5,028 nucleotides of DNA from Planctomycetota bacterium (GTDB lineage: Bacteria; Planctomycetota; B129-G9): contig QNCA01000149.1 in assembly GCA_003644325.1 (NCBI GenBank), positions 1 to 5,028 on the forward strand, read 5' to 3'. Of this stretch, positions 1 to 5,028 are shown piece by piece (the first letter of the stretch is position 1; each line of letters starts with the position of its first letter). The notes under the pieces are model-generated. The model searched no databases. It had not been told where the DNA came from and was given only the letters and a program-made list of their open reading frames with translations. Position numbers and translations under genes: made by a program.

Positions 1-1
1 C

Positions 2-439
2 CGTATCCGCGAGTTAGACAGGCAACTGGAGGCACTTCTTGCGGCTGGAGTAAATGAACATTCGGGCCAAGATGCCGTTCCCCTTTCCGAGGCCGTTACG
101 CTGTCCGGTCGCTGGGTGTCCGACAATCTCAGGCCGCGGATCGACGCCAGCAGGAAATCAGGAAGTCTTTCTATCGCTGTCAAGTTCCAAGGTGGCGAGA
201 AGGCGGCCCTGGGTGCCCGGGCGTTCCTATGGCTGAGCAAGCACTTACATGGCAAGCTGGACACGAGGTGTTTCCCGCGGGAGTTGCTCACTGGTGTGGT
301 TGATGCCAGGATCAGGGCATCGGCAAAAGGACGCAAAGCGTACGCGTTTGCTGACGATGATGTTGAACTGCTGATTGGTGCTGGCGATGGTGACGTATTT
401 AGACTATCCCGCTTTGATGGAGATGTCCATGTCGAGTAG
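2..439 (+). CDS. C-terminal part of an unrecognised protein (gene A, 5' end outside window)
   Basis: The frame is open from the left edge to a TAG at 437-439, giving 145 visible residues; the true start lies upstream. A GTG at 116 (visible residue 39) has no ribosome binding site in front of it and sits inside continuous coding sequence, so I do not treat it as the start. The first 16 residues (RIRELDRQLEALLAAG) have heptad-like Leu/Ile spacing, typical of the end of a coiled-coil helix. A polar linker follows, then a mixed domain with a Gly/Lys/Ala-rich part (KFQGGEKAALGARAF), an RELLTGVVDARIRAS helix and an acidic C-terminus ending GDVHVE. No catalytic motif or membrane segment is visible. 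A coiled-coil end would fit a specificity (HsdS-like) subunit of a restriction system or a regulator, but the roughly 130 residues after it are not a usual HsdS ending, so function stays open. The reading frame is secure; the identity is not. Confidence 0.85.
   Translation, partial: RIRELDRQLEALLAAGVNEHSGQDAVPLSEAVTLSGRWVSDNLRPRIDASRKSGSLSIAVKFQGGEKAALGARAFLWLSKHLHGKLDTRCFPRELLTGVVDARIRASAKGRKAYAFADDDVELLIGAGDGDVFRLSRFDGDVHVE
419..422 (+). promoter_or_regulatory. Ribosome binding site of gene B
   Basis: GGAG lies 6 bases before ATG 429 and inside the last codons of gene A. It decides between four closely spaced in-frame ATGs (387, 417, 423, 429) in favour of the last. Because the site is within gene A, ribosomes ending gene A at 437-439 could restart here, which would couple production of the two proteins. 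Confidence 0.55.
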
Positions 440-2000
440 CACGGATTACAGCCTGTATCCCGTAAGTGCAAACGAACCCAAGGTTCATCCCTTGGTTCGT
501 AAGAGTTTCGCTTTCGTGCCGTCGGCAGGAATGCGCCTCGCCCCGGAAATCCTCGTACTCGAGTTTTTCCGCGAAGTGTTTTTCCCCACTCATTACGGCT
601 CGACAGGCGGAAAAGATCTTGACCCGGACGAACTGGCCGAGGACAAAACGCACCTTTATACGCCCGGCGAGAGGGCAGTGCTCCATGCCCTGCGGGGCCG
701 CCGCCGGAAGTCCCGTAACGCGAAATCAAAACCGTTTTTCGCACCTTCGTACCCTGCATTGGCCAAGAACGGATGGCTTGGGAAAAACCGTGAACGCGTG
801 ATTGTCAATTTCCTCCTCGGGGGACCAATAGCCCAGCACCTCTGGGGAGGAAGAGAGGCGGAGGACAAGAAACGCGAGCAAGAAAGCCTGGCGGAGACAC
901 TGGTCCGTACCCTCGTCGGGCACAATTCGTTCCGCGATGACGACCCCCATGGAAAGGATATTCTGTCTGTTGCCTTGCGGGAAACCTCCTTCGAAATAGA
1001 CGGGGCTGTCGCCAAGGAAAACGTCTTCTCCAAGACACGGCCGGATGCAGTCATGAGAATTCCCCGTGACGAACTGTCGGAGCGAATATTCAAGGACCTG
1101 CTCGCATTATGCGAGCTAGAAGGAAAAGCGCCGCGCATGCAATGGCTGCAAGTATTCATGACGTTCCTCCGCTTTTCCATGCCAATGTGGCTGTTAGCCC
1201 AGATGCGAATTACGAGCCTACTGCATGAGTACCTTCTCGCCGTTCTCGATCAAGGGGCACATTTTGAATCGAGTCACATCGAGAGAGAGATCGGTGGTCG
1301 TAACCGCGGCCTTTTACATCCTTCCCTTACTCCAACGCGGGAAATATTCGAGAAAACTGAGCAATACATGAAGAAAAGGGTGGAGCTGAACATCCTCCTG
1401 TACCTCCTGGAACGTGCCAGGACGGGGATGATTACCAACAAGCGGCTCGAGATACAAGGTGCAGGGTCAGGCGTGTTGACCGTAGAACAATTATTACAAG
1501 TTGCCCGGGAAGCCGTAGGTGACATGAAATCGAGCAAGTGGTTTCGAGAAGAAGCCGTGGAGGATAAATTCCAAGATTTCCTTACCAGGAAGGCAGAACA
1601 ACATGCTGCATGGCGTGACCCGCTGAAAAAGGGGCAGGGGAAAAATATCGACGAGTTCTTCCGGGTCTTGTACCGCGACAACCTGGGTGACGAGGTAGGT
1701 GGCTACCTCTTGCTTCCCGAAGGCCGGGGACGCACCCGCGGGTTCCGCGTATTTCCAGGGCAACTCTTGCTAAAAACAATTGCGTTCTTGGCAGCCCATG
1801 ACAAACAAACCAACAGTACCACCAGGGGTGGAGGAAGGCTGGTGCTAGAGGACGTCGAGAACCATTTCCAGCAGTACGGCATTGATTTCAGTTACGCCGC
1901 CGACGCGAGGCCTTTGCTCATGCGGGAATTACAGGCAATGGGATTGCTCACGGGTAGCCCGGACGCTGGCAGTAGCGTTGCCGTGGCATGCCCATACTAG
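429..2000 (+). CDS. Uncharacterised helical protein, probable subunit of a multi-gene defence operon (gene B)
   Basis: A complete 523-residue protein starting MSSSTDYSLYP and ending at TAG 1998-2000. I chose ATG 429 because GGAG at 419-422 lies 6 bases upstream. In-frame ATG 387, 417 and 423 and TTG 375 are possible but less well placed. The start overlaps the end of gene A, suggesting translational coupling. There is no signal peptide. Residues 89-101 form a basic patch (RGRRRKSRNAKSK) that could contact nucleic acid. Residues 237-260 (from MQWLQVF to LLAQMR) are hydrophobic but broken by Arg, Gln and Pro, so more likely a buried or amphipathic helix than a membrane span. The centre is mainly helical. 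The last about 54 residues (470-523) read helix-helix-turn-strand (LEDVENHF, then RPLLMRELQAMGLL, then SSVAVACPY), resembling a winged helix. There is no Cys/His cluster, P-loop, nuclease or methyltransferase motif. Position before a giant gene resembles DptG in Dpt operons or the penultimate gene of MADS; this is inference only. Confidence 0.9.
   Translation: MSSSTDYSLYPVSANEPKVHPLVRKSFAFVPSAGMRLAPEILVLEFFREVFFPTHYGSTGGKDLDPDELAEDKTHLYTPGERAVLHALRGRRRKSRNAKSKPFFAPSYPALAKNGWLGKNRERVIVNFLLGGPIAQHLWGGREAEDKKREQESLAETLVRTLVGHNSFRDDDPHGKDILSVALRETSFEIDGAVAKENVFSKTRPDAVMRIPRDELSERIFKDLLALCELEGKAPRMQWLQVFMTFLRFSMPMWLLAQMRITSLLHEYLLAVLDQGAHFESSHIEREIGGRNRGLLHPSLTPTREIFEKTEQYMKKRVELNILLYLLERARTGMITNKRLEIQGAGSGVLTVEQLLQVAREAVGDMKSSKWFREEAVEDKFQDFLTRKAEQHAAWRDPLKKGQGKNIDEFFRVLYRDNLGDEVGGYLLLPEGRGRTRGFRVFPGQLLLKTIAFLAAHDKQTNSTTRGGGRLVLEDVENHFQQYGIDFSYAADARPLLMRELQAMGLLTGSPDAGSSVAVACPY
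1692..1709. repeat. Short 7-bp hairpin inside gene B
   Basis: GAGGTAG (1692-1698) and CTACCTC (1703-1709) are perfect reverse complements around a 4-base GTGG loop, within the coding region for DEVGGYLLLPE of gene B. A stem this short can arise by chance, and no downstream U-tract is present, so a terminator role is unlikely. Confidence 0.35.
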
Positions 2001-2002
2001 GC

Positions 2003-2009
2003 GAGGAAG
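2003..2009 (+). promoter_or_regulatory. Probable ribosome binding site of gene C
   Basis: GAGGAAG sits in the 17-base gap after the gene B stop, with its GAGG core about 11 bases from ATG 2018, slightly long. A second purine run (GAAGG, 2012-2016) is too close to the ATG to be used. Its presence favours ATG 2018 over the upstream in-frame ATG at 1988. If 1988 were the true start, this site would be coding sequence. Confidence 0.5.
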
Positions 2010-2017
2010 TAGAAGGC

Positions 2018-5000
2018 ATGTTAACCATTTCATCAGTACTGGGAAGGCTCATCAAGGAGTACCAAGAGGATGCCTTGGCTAACGACAGGGACAGTCGCCT
2101 CGTGGTCCCCGGCCTTTCCGCCAAGATTGCCCGGGAAGTCCACGAGTACCTGGTGGGCAATGGCATCACTTCCTACCTAGTCATAGGGGACGATCTTGCA
2201 CCGGACGAGGAGAAGTCCTGGATTAGGCCCGTGGGCCTGACCAGTAAACGAATAGGTTCTTTCGTAGCCGTCGCTTGTCCTGGCCAATTAGCACAAATAC
2301 AGGATTCGATCCGTGGCTCGGGGGGAACTATCCGTGCCGTTGCTTTCTCGGAAGAATGGCCGTGGATCGATGCTGGAAGCGAGGCATTCCGTTTCGATGG
2401 ACCAGTGTTAAGTGCCCTGGTTTCCCGCTGGGATGGAACACTGGAACAACGAGAATGGTTGAGCGATTTCGTGTTGAAATGCCTCACCCCGGCCACCCGT
2501 GCCTACCCGCGACGTGCAGGCTTGCTGCTGGAGGAGGTCCTTGGGCAGTTTTCCCCGTCGCTGTACCCGGAAATAGTAGACGTGCGGCTGAAGATGCTTT
2601 TCCACGCCGGGTTGCCCTGTCCAGGGGCAGTGGATGCGTTACCACCGGTCGACAAGATCATTCGCGTTACGTCGAGGCTCTGCGAGCGTATCGTCGACCG
2701 GTGCCGCAAGGAAGATGACGTGCGGCAATTAGCCTTGCTCATGGTACAGGAAGTGTTTCCAGGAGATGAACAGGACGAGGCAACTGGCTCCTTGAATGTT
2801 TTCCTGGACGCCCTCGGCCAAAGCAAGACACTCGACTTGGGACCACTGGCCTTTTTTGGGTGTTGGGCAGGCAACCCCGAACACTGGTTGAGGCTTAAAG
2901 CCCCCCGGCTTGAACGGCTTTTCGAAATTGAGCCCCGTGAACCCGCGGAGGTAACCTACCGGGTCGAGTGTGACCGGGCTGTCATTTCTGGGAGGGGAAA
3001 TGCCATAGCAACGTTCCACGGCGAGGAACTCCTTTTCTCTGGAACATACAGGTTGCCACAGGACGAGCTCGACCGTTACGATTGGACGATTCGCCTGACC
3101 TACCGTCGAAGTGTGCTTGCCTCGGAAAGTATCGGCTCGGCCGAAGGGAGTTTCTGCTTCCTGCTCAACACGGCGGAGGCTTTCAGCCGCTACAGGACGG
3201 GTTTGCCATTGAAGCTAGCCTTGCTTTCAGACGGGGAAATCCGTGCGGAGAAAAGACTGAAACTTCACTTATGCGGTGACGCTAGGCCGGCTTTTGCCCT
3301 TGTCGAGCCGGGCTTCGAAGTTGTTGATGCAAGTGTTCGCGACGAGGACGAGGTACCTGACAAGAAAATCGAGACAGACGAAGCGGTTTACGTATACTTG
3401 TTTTCCCTGGACGGGGAAGAGCCAAGGTTCCTGGATCAAAACGGGAACGAACAATCGCTTATCGAGACAGGACAACGGGGGATATGGCGTTCCGGTGATA
3501 GGGTAGACCCCTTAGGCCCTCGGGAAGATGCCAGTGGCCAGGCAACCCGAGTGTGCGAGTTCGGAGAACTGAGCTCGGTAATCTGCTTCGAGGCCAAGGA
3601 TATAGAGAGAGGCGAGTTCACCCTCGAAGATGAACTAAGAGTCCAGGTCGCTGGCGAACGCAACGGTAGGGTCAAGGAAATCCTGGCGATATTTGAGGGA
3701 GCGAGACGGGAGCCCTACCGCCGGCTTGGAAAACTCAACGATGCTTCGCGCAGGCGCATCTGGCTTGCCTCCGACATGACGAGCGAGCGGGGATGGCGCC
3801 CCCTCTTGGTGGACTTGCTTGGTCATGGATATGACAGTCCTGGTGCAATCGGAGACTACGTTACTTACCGCGGGACCATAAGTGCGCCGGGATTTAACGG
3901 GTTGATATTGCCAAGCCAAGCAGTTGAATTACTGCGGGAATATGCCTCGGTTAGGTTCGAGCTCATAAATGCAACGCGGGAAACCCTCGAACCCGTCGGA
4001 AATACCCTTGAACATCCTTGTTATGCTACCCATCCCGTTTACGTGGACGGGCACGCGGGGAAAACCGAGGAACTCCTCGTGCGGTACTTGCGGAAGTACC
4101 GCGCGATACTCGGTTACGTGGAACAGGAACGGGAACGGCTAGAATGGGCCCAACTTTTCGTGTTGGTTTACTTGGATTGTGTTGTCAACTGGGATAGCAC
4201 CGCTCTACGAAATAGTATTCTCCTCGTTGGCCCATGGCACCCGCTCATTCTTGCCAAGCGGTACATGGTCCAGGCCGCGTTGGTTGCCCGCGCACAGCGG
4301 CTGGGGAAAAAAGATGGCAAGGCATTCAGGCAGCTCACGGTACTGCTAAAGGGAATTACCGGTTACAGGTGGATTCCCGGTCTTCACCGTAACGACAAGT
4401 TGCTAGAGCCTTTGCACGTATCGCCGTCTTCCGACCCGGGATGGCACGTGGCCATCAAGCAGGATCTTGGCACGATTGCTGCCCAGGCTGGTGCGGGATC
4501 ACTTGACGGGGTACTCGAACGTATCAGGGAGCGACTTGGGCTGGAAACACCTATTCTCGAGGGAAGCACGGAGGACCTCGCGTGCTCCGGGATCGCTAGC
4601 TTCACGCGTGCTTTCCCCTCGAGGCGGTCACTCGGCATCAGGGTTCGGCGGGGATACTCCACTACCGACGTCGTTTCATCCATAGACCGCTTTCTCCACG
4701 CCGACGAAAGCCCGACTGAGATGGGGCAACAGTTGCCCGGTGGAATACGCCTGTTCTGCGAAGAGCCCGTCGCCGGTGCCGAGGATATCAAGTGGTCAGG
4801 CCCACCGATCCTGGTATACCACTACGAGGACGATGAACGGTGCTTCCGCGAGATGATGCCGGATATTTACCTGCTGGCACCGACGCGCGAGATCTCGTTC
4901 AGGCCGGCAACTGAACGGCATGATTTGCCGCGTGGTGTTGGGAAGCAATCCGTTTTCAACGAACCGCTGTCTTGGCTTACCGAGGGGCAGGCCCAGTTAC

Positions 5001-5028
5001 CAAACAGCGTCTCCCAGGAATTCGATGC
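2018..5028 (+). CDS. Very large uncharacterised protein, N-terminal 1003 residues; candidate ATP-binding subunit of a defence operon (gene C, 3' end outside window)
   Basis: The frame is open without a stop from ATG 2018 to the right edge. ATG 2018 is preferred because a purine-rich GAGGAAG lies at 2003-2009; an in-frame ATG at 1988, which would overlap gene B, has no visible Shine-Dalgarno sequence. Residues 1-67 are helical. Residues 68-128 form a conserved-looking Gly/Trp-rich module (GSFVAVACPGQL, IQDSIRGSGG, AFSEEWPWID). Residues about 130-300 are helical. Residues about 302-480 are beta-rich and acidic, like tandem Ig-like or other beta-sandwich folds. A mixed region follows, with PWHPL at 739-743 inside a hydrophobic helix pair (EWAQLFVLVYLDCVVNW before, ILAKRYMVQAALVARAQRL after). 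There is no signal peptide, and no Walker A or B motif among the visible residues. Giant defence ATPases such as DptH carry their P-loop domain toward the C-terminus after long regions of this kind, so an ATPase domain is expected past 5028. The coding call is firm; the ATPase idea is inference. Confidence 0.9.
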   Translation, partial: MLTISSVLGRLIKEYQEDALANDRDSRLVVPGLSAKIAREVHEYLVGNGITSYLVIGDDLAPDEEKSWIRPVGLTSKRIGSFVAVACPGQLAQIQDSIRGSGGTIRAVAFSEEWPWIDAGSEAFRFDGPVLSALVSRWDGTLEQREWLSDFVLKCLTPATRAYPRRAGLLLEEVLGQFSPSLYPEIVDVRLKMLFHAGLPCPGAVDALPPVDKIIRVTSRLCERIVDRCRKEDDVRQLALLMVQEVFPGDEQDEATGSLNVFLDALGQSKTLDLGPLAFFGCWAGNPEHWLRLKAPRLERLFEIEPREPAEVTYRVECDRAVISGRGNAIATFHGEELLFSGTYRLPQDELDRYDWTIRLTYRRSVLASESIGSAEGSFCFLLNTAEAFSRYRTGLPLKLALLSDGEIRAEKRLKLHLCGDARPAFALVEPGFEVVDASVRDEDEVPDKKIETDEAVYVYLFSLDGEEPRFLDQNGNEQSLIETGQRGIWRSGDRVDPLGPREDASGQATRVCEFGELSSVICFEAKDIERGEFTLEDELRVQVAGERNGRVKEILAIFEGARREPYRRLGKLNDASRRRIWLASDMTSERGWRPLLVDLLGHGYDSPGAIGDYVTYRGTISAPGFNGLILPSQAVELLREYASVRFELINATRETLEPVGNTLEHPCYATHPVYVDGHAGKTEELLVRYLRKYRAILGYVEQERERLEWAQLFVLVYLDCVVNWDSTALRNSILLVGPWHPLILAKRYMVQAALVARAQRLGKKDGKAFRQLTVLLKGITGYRWIPGLHRNDKLLEPLHVSPSSDPGWHVAIKQDLGTIAAQAGAGSLDGVLERIRERLGLETPILEGSTEDLACSGIASFTRAFPSRRSLGIRVRRGYSTTDVVSSIDRFLHADESPTEMGQQLPGGIRLFCEEPVAGAEDIKWSGPPILVYHYEDDERCFREMMPDIYLLAPTREISFRPATERHDLPRGVGKQSVFNEPLSWLTEGQAQLPNSVSQEFD
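2643..2703. repeat. Perfect 11-bp inverted repeat inside gene C
   Basis: CACCGGTCGAC at 2643-2653 is the exact reverse complement of GTCGACCGGTG at 2693-2703, separated by 39 bases. Both arms are in-frame coding sequence of gene C (PPVDK and IVDRC regions). The arms could form a long-range stem in the mRNA or a dyad on DNA. No T-tract follows, so it is not a standard terminator. It may be chance combined with codon bias for Val-Asp. Confidence 0.5.
4078..4105. repeat. Tight hairpin-forming inverted repeat inside gene C
   Basis: GCGGTACTT at 4081-4089 and AAGTACCGC at 4094-4102 are perfect reverse complements around a 4-base loop (GCGG). With a G-T wobble (4080/4103) and two further pairs (4078/4105, 4079/4104) the stem reaches about 12 pairs. 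It encodes the LVRYLRKYRAI part of gene C. No U-run follows, so it is not an intrinsic terminator. Confidence 0.6.

Noticed and set aside
54..236. 60-codon plus-strand open frame starting MNIRAKMPF
   Set aside because: It overlaps the continuous frame of gene A and has a Pro/Arg/Ser-rich composition without recognisable domain content.
273..282. Palindrome TCCCGCGGGA in gene A
   Set aside because: A single 10-base palindrome in GC-rich coding sequence with no neighbouring copy; likely chance.
656..1180. 174-codon open frame on the minus strand
   Set aside because: It lies wholly inside gene B, has a Ser/Arg-rich low-quality protein sequence and no ribosome binding site context; it is a shadow of the GC-biased plus-strand gene.
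1137..1208. Possible membrane helix in gene B around residues 237-260
   Set aside because: The hydrophobic run is interrupted by Gln, Arg and Pro, and there is no second span or signal peptide, so a soluble buried helix is more likely.
2275..2718. 147-codon plus-strand open frame overlapping gene C
   Set aside because: It is in another frame of gene C, rich in Cys, Trp, Pro and Arg, with no Shine-Dalgarno sequence. The gene C frame is continuous through the region, so there is no frameshift to explain.
4047..4070. Possible P-loop in gene C at DGHAGKTEE
   Set aside because: A Walker A motif needs Gly (or Ala) five residues before the Gly-Lys-Thr. Here that position is Val, and no hydrophobic strand leads into it, so it is not a credible nucleotide-binding loop.
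4384..4791. 135-codon open frame on the minus strand
   Set aside because: It lies entirely within gene C and encodes a Ser/Pro/Arg-rich protein typical of an antisense shadow.

Overview
The window is a compact piece of one plus-strand operon. It holds the 3' end of one gene (A), one complete gene (B) and the first about 1000 codons of a very large gene (C) that runs off the right edge. A and B overlap by about 11 bases, and B and C are 17 bases apart. There is no intergenic space for a promoter or terminator, so the three are almost certainly transcribed together from a promoter left of the window. I see no RNA genes, insertion sequences, CRISPR arrays or integrase genes.

Host: the DNA is moderately GC-rich, with mixed Arg codons (CGG, CGC, AGG) and purine-rich ribosome binding sites at the B and C starts. 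This indicates a bacterium (an archaeon is not excluded). I cannot assign a phylum from this stretch.

Layout: 2-439, C-terminal 145 residues of protein A, which open with a short heptad-like helix and continue into an unrecognised domain. 429-2000, protein B, 523 residues, soluble and mostly helical, with a basic patch near residues 89-101 and a C-terminus that resembles a winged helix. 2018-5028 and beyond, protein C, at least 1003 residues. It has a conserved-looking Gly/Trp-rich N-terminal module, a beta-rich middle and a Pro-Trp-His-Pro-Leu motif near residue 740. No Walker A motif is visible yet.

Interpretation: a mid-sized helical protein of unknown function followed by a giant protein with long non-catalytic N-terminal regions, tightly coupled in one operon, is the architecture of several multi-gene anti-phage systems whose last gene is a large FtsK/HerA-like or other ATP-binding protein. 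Examples are DptG-DptH of phosphorothioation-dependent restriction and the terminal genes of the methylation-associated defence system (MADS). I favour a defence-type operon of this class, with a MADS-like or Dpt-like or undescribed system as candidates. This is inference from architecture and remembered family style. No catalytic motif in the window proves it, and the deciding domains should lie outside the window on both sides.
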